64,000 bases of DNA, taken from assembly GCF_014199335.1 (NCBI RefSeq), contig NZ_JACIJI010000001.1:62001-126000 (forward strand). Reading direction: 5' to 3'. The stretch comes from Stakelama sediminis (GTDB lineage: Bacteria; Pseudomonadota; Alphaproteobacteria; Sphingomonadales; Sphingomonadaceae). The notes under the pieces are model-generated. The model made no database searches, was not told where the DNA came from, and saw nothing but the letters and a program-made list of their open reading frames with translations. Numbering within the stretch: position 1 is the stretch's first letter; each line of letters starts with the position of its first letter. Position numbers and translations under genes: made by a program. This document shows positions 1 through 8,429 of the stretch, one piece after another.

Positions 1-635
1 CAGCCGATCAGCTTATGCTGATCCGCCGGGTCAAGCGCACTGCCCAGCAGCACCTTCTGCATCAGTTCGACCATCGCCAGCGGCGTGGTGGTATCGCGCG
101 GATCGTCGCCCTTCACCTCGTTGAGCGCGGGTTCAGGGCGGTCGATACGCGTCGTCCGGTCGCCCGTCTGTTGCAGGAAACGGGTCGCGCCGCGCGGGCC
201 ACCGATCTGCGGCAACAACAGGTTGAAGGCCGCGTTATCGCTTTCAACCAGCATCGCCTCGATCAGCGCACCGACGGTCATTTTGCCTTGCGCCAGATGC
301 GCCTTCGTCACCGGCGAGTGGGTGAGCAGATCGCCCTCGCTATAGGCGACTTCCTTATCGAGCGAGACGCTGCCGCGTTCCGATGCCGCCAGCACCGCCG
401 CCGCCAGCGGCAGTTTCGCGGTCGAGCACAGCGCAAACCGCTCCATGGCATTATAAACCAGCCGCTGCCCGTTGCCGGTGTCGAGCGCAGCCACGCCAAG
501 ACGCCCGCCCACATCCTTTTGCAGGACATCGAAAATGGAGACGCGGTGCGCCTGAAACGCACTGGCGGGGCCAGCAGCGACGGTTGCGGCGCCGAGCAAT
601 GCGGCACGGCCGAGAAGGGTTCTGCGATCGAGCAT
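1..635 (-). CDS. Class A serine beta-lactamase (C-terminus outside the window)
   Basis: This is a periplasmic serine hydrolase of the class A beta-lactamase family, opening beta-lactam rings through an acyl-enzyme. I translated the minus strand from the ATG at 635; about 211 residues are inside the window and the C-terminal part, including the KTG box, lies beyond position 1. The nucleophile motif S71-T-A-K74, the S132-D-N134 loop and the omega-loop E168-x-x-L-N172 are all present and correctly spaced. The N-terminus (DRRTLLGRAALLGAATVAAG) looks like a signal peptide with a twin-arginine pair, so Tat export is possible. The gene follows the ferredoxin gene on the same strand after only 2 nt, but a functional link to Fe-S biogenesis is unlikely. 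Spectrum of activity cannot be read from this fragment. Confidence 0.9.
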   Translation of the reverse strand, partial: MLDRRTLLGRAALLGAATVAAGPASAFQAHRVSIFDVLQKDVGGRLGVAALDTGNGQRLVYNAMERFALCSTAKLPLAAAVLAASERGSVSLDKEVAYSEGDLLTHSPVTKAHLAQGKMTVGALIEAMLVESDNAAFNLLLPQIGGPRGATRFLQQTGDRTTRIDRPEPALNEVKGDDPRDTTTPLAMVELMQKVLLGSALDPADQHKLIG

Positions 636-637
636 GG

Positions 638-973
638 TTATCGTCCCTGCATATTGCGGACCTGTGCCGGGATGCGAACGGTCAGCCCGTCCAGCGCGTC
701 GGTCAGGTCGATCTGGCATGAAAGGCGGCTGGTGCGCGTGACCCCTGCGGCCAGGTCGAGCATATCCTCTTCCTCCTCGCTGGCGGGCGGCAGCCTGTCG
801 AAATCCTCTTCCGCGACGATGACATGACAGGTGGAACACGCCATCTGTCCTTCGCACGTCCCTTCCAGCGGCTGACCATTGGCCTGCCCGACGCGCAACA
901 AGCTGTCGCCTGCTTCCGCCTCGACGTCCTGCACGGTTTCGCCATCGGCATTGATGAAGCGCACCCGGATCAT
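638..973 (-). CDS. [2Fe-2S] ferredoxin, adrenodoxin type
   Basis: A 111-residue plant/vertebrate-type ferredoxin that carries one electron on a [2Fe-2S] cluster in the cytoplasm. The four ligand cysteines are C40, C46, C49 and C86 in the adrenodoxin-like CX5CX2C...C spacing. An acidic stretch (EEEED, about residues 66-70) follows the cluster loop, as expected for a partner-docking surface. The ATG overlaps the stop of the upstream cysteine desulfurase by 4 nt (ATGA), so it is translationally coupled to it. That suggests it supplies electrons for Fe-S cluster assembly, as Fdx does next to IscS; this role is inferred from context. Confidence 0.92.
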   Translation of the reverse strand: MIRVRFINADGETVQDVEAEAGDSLLRVGQANGQPLEGTCEGQMACSTCHVIVAEEDFDRLPPASEEEEDMLDLAAGVTRTSRLSCQIDLTDALDGLTVRIPAQVRNMQGR

Positions 974-2064
974 GCGGCAACCCGTTGCGCGCGGGCGGCG
1001 GTGTCGATGCGGGTCAGGGCAGTCTTCAAATCATCCTCACTGGTATAGCGGCCAAAGCCGATGCGGATACTCGAACGCGCCTGTGCGTCCGAAAGGCCGA
1101 TGGCGCGCAGCACATGGCTCGACCGGCCAGATCCGCTGGCGCATGCCGATCCGGCCGAAAAGGCAATGTCGCGTACTTCGCTCATCAACCGGTTCACATC
1201 CAGTCCCTCGCGCCGAATATTCAGGTTGCCGCGATACCGACGCGCGGTTGAACCGTTGATGACCCAGCCCTTGCCCAGCGTTTCGCACGCCAGATCGAAC
1301 AGGCGGGCGACATGGGCCGCATCGGCTTCCTGACGCTCCCTCGCCAGCTTCGCAGCCACGCCGAAGCCCGCGCATAAAGCAGGCGACAGGGTACCCGAAC
1401 GTCCTCCCGCCTCCTGTCCGCCGCCATGCAGCAACGGGGAAAGCCTCACGCCGTCGCGAATCCACAGCGCACCGATCCCTTTGGGTCCGTGAATCTTGTG
1501 CCCCGACAGCGCGATCAGGTCGCAACCGTCGGGCATCGGCACCCGGCCATAGCCCTGTACCGCATCGCAAAGCATCAGCGCGCCCGCCGCATGGGCCAGC
1601 TTCGCCAGTTCCGCAACCGGCTGAATCACCCCGATCTCATTATTGACCAGCATCGCCTCCACCAGCGCGGTGCCGGGGGTGATCGCCGCACGCGCCGCAT
1701 CCATATCGACCAGCCCGTCCGGCTGAACCGGCAGCACCACCACATCGCGCCCCTGCGCCTTCAATGCAGCAACCGTGTCGAGAACCGCGGCATGTTCGGT
1801 GGCAAGGGTGACGATACGCCCCTTGCCCACGCCCTTGATCGCCCAGTTGAGCGCTTCGGTTGCGCCGCTGGTGAAGCTGACCGCACCATCCGACGGCAAC
1901 AGCGCCGCCACCTGCTTGCGTGCGACCTCGACCGCCGCCTTTGCCGCACGCCCCGGCGCATGGGGAGAGTGCGGATTGGCGTGCTGCGTTTCAAGCCAGG
2001 GCAGCATCGCCGCCAATGCTTCGGGCGCGAGCGGCGTCGTCGCCTGATAATCGAGATAGATCAT
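970..2064 (-). CDS. Cysteine desulfurase (NifS/IscS-like), second of a tandem pair
   Basis: A PLP-dependent class V aminotransferase-fold enzyme of 364 residues, predicted to release sulfur from cysteine for Fe-S clusters or thiolation. The PLP lysine is K190 in the S-G-H-K motif and the catalytic cysteine is C308 in SAGSACASGSG, giving the short class I (IscS/NifS-type) loop. An in-frame start 13 codons upstream exists, but the ATG at 2064 is preferred because it overlaps the stop of the preceding paralogue as ATGA and begins directly with the conserved MIYLDYQATTP strand. Its own stop overlaps the ferredoxin start in the same way, making a three-gene coupled unit. Confidence 0.92.
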   Translation of the reverse strand: MIYLDYQATTPLAPEALAAMLPWLETQHANPHSPHAPGRAAKAAVEVARKQVAALLPSDGAVSFTSGATEALNWAIKGVGKGRIVTLATEHAAVLDTVAALKAQGRDVVVLPVQPDGLVDMDAARAAITPGTALVEAMLVNNEIGVIQPVAELAKLAHAAGALMLCDAVQGYGRVPMPDGCDLIALSGHKIHGPKGIGALWIRDGVRLSPLLHGGGQEAGGRSGTLSPALCAGFGVAAKLARERQEADAAHVARLFDLACETLGKGWVINGSTARRYRGNLNIRREGLDVNRLMSEVRDIAFSAGSACASGSGRSSHVLRAIGLSDAQARSSIRIGFGRYTSEDDLKTALTRIDTAARAQRVAA

Positions 2065-3152
2065 GCCGCCCTGCTCCGCGCGCGTTCGGCAATGCGCAGC
2101 CATTCGTCACCGAAGCGGCGTATATCGTCTGCGGTCGTGGTCCAGCCGACACTTAGGCGAATGGTGCTTTCGGCAATGTCGGGCGGCATACGGATCGCCT
2201 CCAGCACATGGCTGGTCTTGAGCGAGCCTGACGAACAGGCACTGCCCGCCGATACCGCGATTCCCGCAAGATCGAACTGGATGAGCTGGGCCGCCGCCTT
2301 CAGGCCAGGCATCGCGATTGCGCGAATGGCCGGAAAATGCGGGTCGGCGGCACCCACGAAAACCGCGCCCGCATCCGCCAGCCGCATTTCAAGGTCGAGC
2401 AGCGCGGGCAGCAGATCGATCAGCCATTGCGCGATGCCATCCTCATTACGCACCGTCGCTTCCAGTGCGGCCGCCATCCCCAGCGCGCCGGGAAGGTTTT
2501 CCGTACCGCCGCGATAGCCGAATTCCTGCCCGCCCGACGGTTCCAGCATCGCGAAATCGCGCACCAGCAGCGCGCCGATCCCCGGTGGACCACCGAATTT
2601 ATGCGCCGACAGCGCGATCAGGTCGGCATCGGGAAGCGGATGCTTGCCCGCCGCCTGAGTCGCATCGGAAAAGGTCATGCCGCCATGCTCCCTCACCAGT
2701 GCGTGAATGTCATGCAGCCGCTGAAATTTACCCAGTTCCGAATTGACGAACTGTACGGCAACCAGCGGTCGTTCGCTGCGCGCGATCATCGCGTTCAGAA
2801 TTTCCAGGTCGATGCTCCCGCCCGGCCGCACCGGGATTCGTTCTGCCATTCCGGCGGCACGCAGAACCGAATCATGTTCAATGGCGCTGACCAGCCGTTC
2901 GCCGCCTTTCGCCCGGTTCAGGGCAATGGCAATCGCCTCGCTCGCGCCGCTGGTGAAGATCAGTTCCCCGTCCCAGCCCAGCGCCGCCTTTATCCGACGC
3001 CGCGCATCCTCGATCATGGCCCGCGCCGCACGGCCTTCGCTGTGCGGAGAGGAGGGGTTGGCCCAGTCTCGCATCGCTTCGGCAACCGCTTCCATGGCCT
3101 CGGGACGCATCGGCGTGGTCGCGGCATGATCCAGATAGATACGATCAGCCAT
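2061..3152 (-). CDS. Cysteine desulfurase family protein, first of a tandem pair
   Basis: A 363-residue PLP enzyme of the same family as the next gene but clearly diverged from it. It starts MADRIYLDHAATTP, has the PLP lysine K185 (S-A-H-K) and the sulfur-carrying C306 (SAGSACSSGS), so it looks catalytically complete. It is the promoter-proximal gene of a coupled operon (desulfurase, desulfurase, ferredoxin). It lies about 100 nt from a divergent hydrolase gene, so the promoter must sit within 3153-3253. Two active desulfurases in tandem suggest a heteromer or different sulfur acceptors; the sequence does not decide which. Confidence 0.9.
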   Translation of the reverse strand: MADRIYLDHAATTPMRPEAMEAVAEAMRDWANPSSPHSEGRAARAMIEDARRRIKAALGWDGELIFTSGASEAIAIALNRAKGGERLVSAIEHDSVLRAAGMAERIPVRPGGSIDLEILNAMIARSERPLVAVQFVNSELGKFQRLHDIHALVREHGGMTFSDATQAAGKHPLPDADLIALSAHKFGGPPGIGALLVRDFAMLEPSGGQEFGYRGGTENLPGALGMAAALEATVRNEDGIAQWLIDLLPALLDLEMRLADAGAVFVGAADPHFPAIRAIAMPGLKAAAQLIQFDLAGIAVSAGSACSSGSLKTSHVLEAIRMPPDIAESTIRLSVGWTTTADDIRRFGDEWLRIAERARSRAA

Positions 3153-3253
3153 GCAGGAGCCTTGTCGGGAAGATTGCGCACACCGTCACGCCCCCTATAT
3201 AGCCTGCACCTTTCCGCCGTGCCACCGCGCGCGCACAGTTATTGAAGAGGCCC

Positions 3254-3910
3254 ATGCCCGAAGTCATTTTCCCCGGTCCCGAAGGCCGCCTGGAAGGCCG
3301 TTTCGCACCCGCCCCCAATCCGCGCGCACCCGTCGCGATGATCCTGCATCCCCACCCGGCATCGGGCGGCACGATGAACAACCGAATCGTGCAGGAACTC
3401 TACAAGACCTTTCAGCGGCGTGGATTTGCCACCCTGCGGTTCAATTTTCGCGGCGTTGGGAAAAGCCAGGGCACGTTCGACAACGGCATCGGCGAACTGT
3501 CCGATGCGGCAAGCGCGCTCGATTGGGTGCAGAGCTTCCATCCCGAAGCATCGACGACATGGGTGGCGGCACCCAGCTTCGGTGCGTGGATCGGCATGCA
3601 GTTGCTGATGCGGCGGCCGGAGATTCGCGGTTTCATCTCGATCGCACCGCCCGCCAACCTGTACGATTTCAGCTTTCTGGCACCGTGCCCCGCCTCGGGC
3701 ATCATCATCAACGGTGCCGAGGATGAGGTCGTGACCCCGTCGGGTGTTCAGAAGCTGGTCGACAAGCTGCGCACGCAAAAGCACATCACCATCCACCATG
3801 AGACGATACCGGGTGCGAACCATTTCTTTGAAAATGAGATGGATGACCTGATGGCCAGCGTGAACAACTATCTCGATTTCCGGCTGGACCCCGCCTGCCC
3901 GATCAAGTGA
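3254..3910 (+). CDS. Alpha/beta-hydrolase fold protein
   Basis: A 218-residue single-domain alpha/beta hydrolase, cytoplasmic, substrate unknown. The nucleophile elbow reads A-P-S-F-G (about residues 109-113), where the first Gly of the usual GxSxG is replaced by Ala. A probable acid (GAEDEV) and a histidine (GANHFF) follow in the right order. The N-terminal HPHPASGGTMNN loop is typical of a conserved dienelactone-hydrolase-like group. I prefer the ATG at 3254, preceded by GAAGAGG at 3244-3250, over a TTG 12 nt upstream. It is divergent from the desulfurase operon, an arrangement I recall from other sphingomonads, but no reaction can be assigned. Confidence 0.85.
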   Translation: MPEVIFPGPEGRLEGRFAPAPNPRAPVAMILHPHPASGGTMNNRIVQELYKTFQRRGFATLRFNFRGVGKSQGTFDNGIGELSDAASALDWVQSFHPEASTTWVAAPSFGAWIGMQLLMRRPEIRGFISIAPPANLYDFSFLAPCPASGIIINGAEDEVVTPSGVQKLVDKLRTQKHITIHHETIPGANHFFENEMDDLMASVNNYLDFRLDPACPIK

Positions 3911-3946
3911 GGTCGGGCGCGGGACCGGCGCTCCTCAATATAACGA

Positions 3947-4543
3947 TCAGGCCTGTTTCAGGTCCGCCGAATAAAGGTGCCAGCGTTCCTGTTCCGCAGT
4001 TGCGCCGGGGACGTCATTGGCGCGGCGCAGCGTGTATTCGCCGCTGAAACGCTGGTTTGTGCCGTCTTTCAGCCGCGCCTTCACCTTCACCGGAACGCGG
4101 ATATACAGCGACCCTGCCGCGCCTTCCGGAGAAGACGGCGAGCCGGTGGTAACGCTGGTCGATTCGGTTTTCGCAAATCCCTGCCGGAACGCATTGAAGC
4201 TCTGATGGCTGTTTTTGCCGTCATTGCCCCATAGCGCATAAGCCGCCTTGAAATCGCCCTGATCGATATCGGCGTAATAGTTACGAACGATGTCCGCCGC
4301 GCCATCGGTCGGGCTGGATTGCGCGCTCGACAATTTCGGCAGCAGTGCATTGGTGGCGGCACCATCAGGAACATCAGGCTGCTCGACACCGGAATTCGAA
4401 GCGGGCATGGAGGGCGCAGCTTCGGCATTGGCGGCAATGTCATTGCCGATATCGGCCTGGGAAGATTGCGCCGAACCTCCGTTGCATCCACTTAACGCCA
4501 GCGCTGCACTGGCCATCAATCCGCAAAATATTGCCGAGCGCAT
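3947..4543 (-). CDS. Small lipoprotein of unknown function
   Basis: A 198-residue predicted lipoprotein. Residues 1-20 form a signal peptide ending in the lipobox L-S-G-C20, so the mature protein would be lipid-anchored to the envelope. A low-complexity Ala/Ser/Pro-rich linker (about 21-80) precedes a folded C-terminal domain containing IVRNYYADIDQGDFKAAYAL, which resembles NTF2-like/DUF4440-like helix-strand patterns. A GGGGAGGGG tract lies just before the ATG. It converges with the hydrolase gene. I do not recognise a characterised family. Confidence 0.75.
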   Translation of the reverse strand: MRSAIFCGLMASAALALSGCNGGSAQSSQADIGNDIAANAEAAPSMPASNSGVEQPDVPDGAATNALLPKLSSAQSSPTDGAADIVRNYYADIDQGDFKAAYALWGNDGKNSHQSFNAFRQGFAKTESTSVTTGSPSSPEGAAGSLYIRVPVKVKARLKDGTNQRFSGEYTLRRANDVPGATAEQERWHLYSADLKQA

Positions 4544-4628
4544 ATCCCCTCCCCGATCTGGATTAGTGTAACGATATAACCCCTAACTCGTATAACAGGT
4601 CCAGTCCGTGTTATAAAATTTCGCGAGA

Positions 4629-4811
4629 TTACAATGTCCAGATCGCCACATTGGCCAGCAGGACGATGGCGCAGACAATCATCAGCACGCCCTTTTGTCG
4701 CATTTCTCTGCCACGGCGGATCAGCACTATCCCGCCCCACAGCAGCGCAAACACCGCGATCATCGCAATTGCCGGCGCGGCCCTTTCCAGGGAGCTGAAC
4801 GCCGGGTTCAT
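4629..4811 (-). CDS. Small two-helix membrane protein
   Basis: A 60-residue hydrophobic protein with two predicted transmembrane helices (about 13-31 and 42-58) separated by a basic loop (RRGREMRQKG), so the loop probably faces the cytoplasm. Its ATG overlaps the stop of the PLP dehydratase gene by 4 nt (ATGA), which supports real translation and co-expression. The family is not recognised and no function is offered. Confidence 0.7.
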   Translation of the reverse strand: MNPAFSSLERAAPAIAMIAVFALLWGGIVLIRRGREMRQKGVLMIVCAIVLLANVAIWTL

Positions 4812-5797
4812 GCCGGCACGGCCTCCGGCACTTCCGCATCGGCAAGGGCGGCCGCATACGCATCCATATCGACATTACCCCCGGACAAAATCACCAGCAT
4901 CCCCGGCTTCGGCTCGACCTTGCCCGCCAGCAACGCGGCAAGCGCCACCGCGCCCCCCGGCTCGACCACCAGCCGCAGTTTCACCGCAGCCCAGCGTTGC
5001 GCATCGCGGATCTCCGACTCGCTGACCGCCACGCCGTGTGCATCACTGCGCGCCAGCACCTCGAAGGTGCGTTCGCTGACCCGCATGGTTTGCAGCGCAT
5101 CGCAGGCAGTCGGAGGAGGATTGTCGCCTACCGGCTCGATCCATCCGGCCTCAAGGCTGCGGCGCATATCGTCCCAGCCTTCCGGCTCGACTACCGTAAT
5201 CGTCGCATCGGGTAACGCCAGCGCCATACCCGCCGCCAGTCCGCCGCCGCCGCACGGCACGACGATATGATCGGGGTCGGGCAGATTGCGTTCAACCGAT
5301 TGAGTCATCGCCTCGATAGCTGCGCTCCCCTGCCCTTCGATAATCCATGGATCGTCGAAACTGGGCACCAGCACGGCGCCACGCGCATGGGCAAGATGGG
5401 CAGCGATCTTCTCACGACTCTCGGTCGCGCGGTCGTAGCTGACGATTTCAGCGCCCAGCGCCAGCGTACCCTCCCGCTTCGCCCTGGGCGCATCGGACGG
5501 CATGACGATTACCGCAGGCATATTCAGGCGCTTCGCCGCCCAGGCGACGCCCTGCGCGTGATTGCCGGAGGAAAAGGCGACGACGCCGCGTGCGCGGTCT
5601 TTCGAATCGATTGCCGTCAGCCGATGCCAGGCACCGCGCAGCTTGAACGCGCCGATGGGTTGCAGACATTCCGCCTTGAAGGCGACCGGAATGCCCCCCA
5701 CCTCCTGCACGAAAAGCGGTGAAGGCGGCAGAATCGCGGCAATTTTCGCCGCGGCATCGCGCACTCCTGCCCGTGTGGGCTGTCGTACAATTGTCAC
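4808..5797 (-). CDS. Threonine/serine dehydratase-like PLP enzyme
   Basis: A 329-residue fold-type II PLP enzyme related to threonine dehydratase and serine racemase, predicted to deaminate or racemise hydroxy-amino acids. The PLP lysine lies in P-I-G-A-F-K-L-R-G (about residue 51), the SSGNHAQG substrate loop follows, and the glycine-rich phosphate cradle is CGGGGLAAG. There is no C-terminal regulatory ACT domain, so it is the short catabolic or racemase-like form rather than a full-length IlvA. I chose GTG at 5797 because an AGGAGG lies 4 nt upstream and the protein then begins at the conserved region; a longer TTG/ATG extension is unsupported. It is coupled to a 60-residue membrane protein. 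Confidence 0.85.
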   Translation of the reverse strand: MTIVRQPTRAGVRDAAAKIAAILPPSPLFVQEVGGIPVAFKAECLQPIGAFKLRGAWHRLTAIDSKDRARGVVAFSSGNHAQGVAWAAKRLNMPAVIVMPSDAPRAKREGTLALGAEIVSYDRATESREKIAAHLAHARGAVLVPSFDDPWIIEGQGSAAIEAMTQSVERNLPDPDHIVVPCGGGGLAAGMALALPDATITVVEPEGWDDMRRSLEAGWIEPVGDNPPPTACDALQTMRVSERTFEVLARSDAHGVAVSESEIRDAQRWAAVKLRLVVEPGGAVALAALLAGKVEPKPGMLVILSGGNVDMDAYAAALADAEVPEAVPA

Positions 5798-5941
5798 AAA
5801 TCCTCCTCGCTTTGGAACGGTGTGGCATCGAAACGCTTTACATAGCCGAAGGTGGTCCCTATGTGAGCCGTCCGCTGCCCCATGGGACTTCCTACCGCAA
5901 GGCAGCTCTTGTGTTGAACTACCCCGTGGAGGTCCCTTGAA

Positions 5942-7162
5942 TTGGCCGAGCATAATAGCGCGCTGGGGCTAGCGACAGCCCTTCGTCCCGTCCAGCCGGT
6001 TACGCTGGTCCGTCCGCACGCAGCACATCGTGCCGCCCGATTCTTCGTAGAGAAGTTTCCGGGGCGGTCGATCTATGCGGTGAAGGCGAATCCCTCTCCC
6101 GACCTCTTGCAGATACTGTGGGATAGCGGGATCACGCATTACGACGTTGCCTCGATCGGCGAAGTCCGGCTGGTGTCGCGCACGCTGCCCGATGCGACCA
6201 TGTGCTTCATGCACCCGGTCAAGGCAGAGGAAGCGATCGAGGAAGCCTATTTCACCCATGGCGTGCGCACCTTCTCCCTCGACACGATGGAGGAGCTGCA
6301 AAAGATTCTGCGCGCGACCCGCAATGCGGAAGACCTCACGCTGTGCGTGCGCCTGCGCGTATCGTCCGACCTGTCGAAGCTGAGCCTGGCGGCGAAGTTC
6401 GGCGCGGAACCGGAGGAAACGCGTGACCTGCTGTTCGCCGCGCGTCAGGCGGCGGATGCGCTCGGCATCTGTTTCCATGTGGGCAGTCAGGCAATGTCGC
6501 CCGACGCCTATGCCAATGCCATCGAAGTGGTGCGCGCGGCGATTGTCGATGCGTCGGTCACGGTCGATGTCGTCGATGTCGGCGGCGGCTTTCCGTCCTG
6601 GTATCCGGACATGGAGCCGCCGGCGCTGGAACGCTATTTCGACACAATTCACCGGGCGTTCGAAAGCCTGCCGATTTCCTATTCGGCAGAGCTTTGGGCA
6701 GAACCCGGCCGGGCATTGTGCGCGGAATACAGTTCGCTGATCGTGCGTGTCGAAAAGCGTCGCGGTACCGAACTCTATATCAATGACGGTGCCTATGGCG
6801 CGCTGTTCGATGCGGCACATATCGGCTGGCGCTTTCCGGTGAAACGGCTGCGCGAAGTGCCGACGGTCGCGCCGTTCGAAGCGTTCAGCTTCTATGGCCC
6901 GACCTGCGACGATATCGATCATATGGCGGGGCCGTTCCTGCTTCCGGCCGATATTCAGACCGGCGATTATATCGAAATCGGGATGCTGGGGGCCTACGGT
7001 TCGGCGATGCGCACCGGCTTCAACGGCTTTGGGTCAGACGAGACTCATATCGTCGAGGACGAGCCGATGCAGTCGCTCTATATCGAGGAAGCCGAGCCGA
7101 CCGCGCCGGAAGAACGCAAGGTGGTATCGCTCGACGAGCATCGCCGTCAGGCCGGACAATAA
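5942..7162 (+). CDS. Ornithine/lysine decarboxylase-type PLP enzyme (fold type III)
   Basis: A 406-residue PLP decarboxylase of the eukaryotic-ODC/DapDC fold, probably making putrescine from ornithine. The PLP lysine is K48 (YAVKANPSPDLLQ), the phosphate-binding loop is GGG at 214-216, the EPGRALC motif is at 254-260, and the catalytic dimer-interface cysteine is C322 in GPTCDDID. The likely start is TTG at 5942, with GGAGG at 5928-5932; no in-frame ATG fits. It lies convergent with two carboxynorspermidine-pathway genes and would provide their diamine substrate. Specificity between ornithine and lysine cannot be read with certainty. Confidence 0.88.
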   Translation: MAEHNSALGLATALRPVQPVTLVRPHAAHRAARFFVEKFPGRSIYAVKANPSPDLLQILWDSGITHYDVASIGEVRLVSRTLPDATMCFMHPVKAEEAIEEAYFTHGVRTFSLDTMEELQKILRATRNAEDLTLCVRLRVSSDLSKLSLAAKFGAEPEETRDLLFAARQAADALGICFHVGSQAMSPDAYANAIEVVRAAIVDASVTVDVVDVGGGFPSWYPDMEPPALERYFDTIHRAFESLPISYSAELWAEPGRALCAEYSSLIVRVEKRRGTELYINDGAYGALFDAAHIGWRFPVKRLREVPTVAPFEAFSFYGPTCDDIDHMAGPFLLPADIQTGDYIEIGMLGAYGSAMRTGFNGFGSDETHIVEDEPMQSLYIEEAEPTAPEERKVVSLDEHRRQAGQ

Positions 7163-7170
7163 TCAAGGAA

Positions 7171-7201
7171 AAAGCCGGGGCAGCAATGCTCCGGCTTTTT
7201 T
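7171..7201 (+). terminator. Intrinsic terminator between convergent polyamine genes
   Basis: A stem AAGCCGG (7172-7178) with CCGGCTT (7191-7197), extended by G-T, G-C, C-G and A-T pairs around a GCAA tetraloop, is followed by T6. A run of A on its left side makes it plausible for the minus-strand nspC transcript too. Confidence 0.85.
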
Positions 7202-7210
7202 GCTTCCGGC

Positions 7211-8419
7211 TCAGGACAGGCGGTCGCGGAAGGTTTCCCAGCCGAAGCGTTTGACGACTTCCAGCGAATCGTCGCGGCTGTCCCAGATCGCGATGGAGGG
7301 CAGCGGCACGCCGTTGAAGGTGGTCGTCTTCACCATCGAATAATGCGCCTGATCCAGAAACGCGAATCGCGCGCCCGGTTCGGGACGCGCCGCAAAACGA
7401 TAATCGCCGATCTCATCACCCGCCAGGCAGGATGGCCCGCCCAGCCGCACAGTGACGCCCTCCCCTTCCGCCTGCTCGTTCAGCATGGCGGGGCGATAAG
7501 GGGCCTCAATTACGTCAGGCATGTGACAGGTGGCGGAAATGTCGACAATCGCGACGGGCATGCCGTTGTCGAAAATATCGACCACTTCTCCCACCAATAT
7601 CCCGCTATCGAGCGCGATCGCTTCACCGGGTTCGAGATAGACTTCGCAGCCGGTTTCTGCGCGCACCTGTTTCAGAAACTCGACCAGATCGTCGCGCTGA
7701 TAATCGGCGCGGGTGATGTGGTGGCCGCCACCGAAATTGATCCATTTCAGCCGGTCGAAATAGGGCGCAAGCCGTGGCTTAAGCGCTTCCCAGGTCCGTC
7801 GCAGCGGCGGAAAATCCTGTTCGCACAGCGTGTGGAGGTGGATGCCGTCGACACCGTTCAGATGTTCGGGCCGCAACTGATCCGCCGGAAAGCCCAGCCG
7901 CGAATGCGGGCGCGCGGGGTCGTATTTCGGCACTTCCCCTTCCGAATGCATCGGATTGAGGCGCAGACCTATATCGAACGCCTGTCCACCGGCCAGCGCT
8001 TCATAGGCCGCATCGCGAAACCGCTCGATCTGCATCGGCGAGTTGAAGATGACATGCTGCGACAGGGCGAAGACTTCCTCCATGTCCTCTGCCTTGTAGC
8101 CCGCGCAATAGGTCGCGACCTCACCGCCGAAATACTGCCGCCCCAGCCGCGCTTCCCACAGGCCCGATGTCGCCACCCCGTCGAGATAGCGTGTCACCAG
8201 ATCGCCCAGCGACCACATCGAAAAGGCCTTGAGCGCAAGCAGGATTTTCACACCCGCCCGGTCACGGATATCGGCCAGCGTCGCAAGGTTTGCCTCCACC
8301 GCCGCCTTGTCGACGACGAAGCAGGGCGACGGCACGCGCGCCAGATCGAACCGGGCAAACGCCCCCGGCCCGCCCGCCTTGGTGGACATGGCGGGCGATT
8401 CGGCGCGGCTGTCGTTCAT
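7211..8419 (-). CDS. nspC: Carboxynorspermidine/carboxyspermidine decarboxylase
   Basis: A 402-residue fold-type III PLP decarboxylase that removes CO2 from carboxynorspermidine or carboxyspermidine to give the triamine. The PLP lysine is K64 (LLALKAFSMWS), the glycine loop is GGG at 230-232, EPGEA occurs around 263-267, and the catalytic cysteine is C331 in GGPSCLAGD. LKAFSMWS is a signature I associate with NspC. It sits 10 nt downstream of the dehydrogenase gene in a two-gene operon. With a putrescine source next door, spermidine is the more likely product, but this is inference. Confidence 0.92.
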   Translation of the reverse strand: MNDSRAESPAMSTKAGGPGAFARFDLARVPSPCFVVDKAAVEANLATLADIRDRAGVKILLALKAFSMWSLGDLVTRYLDGVATSGLWEARLGRQYFGGEVATYCAGYKAEDMEEVFALSQHVIFNSPMQIERFRDAAYEALAGGQAFDIGLRLNPMHSEGEVPKYDPARPHSRLGFPADQLRPEHLNGVDGIHLHTLCEQDFPPLRRTWEALKPRLAPYFDRLKWINFGGGHHITRADYQRDDLVEFLKQVRAETGCEVYLEPGEAIALDSGILVGEVVDIFDNGMPVAIVDISATCHMPDVIEAPYRPAMLNEQAEGEGVTVRLGGPSCLAGDEIGDYRFAARPEPGARFAFLDQAHYSMVKTTTFNGVPLPSIAIWDSRDDSLEVVKRFGWETFRDRLS

Positions 8420-8429
8420 CGTTTCAGCC

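Noticed and set aside
15..827. A 270-codon plus-strand frame at the left edge
   Set aside because: The minus strand encodes the beta-lactamase with all visible active-site motifs and the ferredoxin; the plus frame is Arg/His-rich noise.
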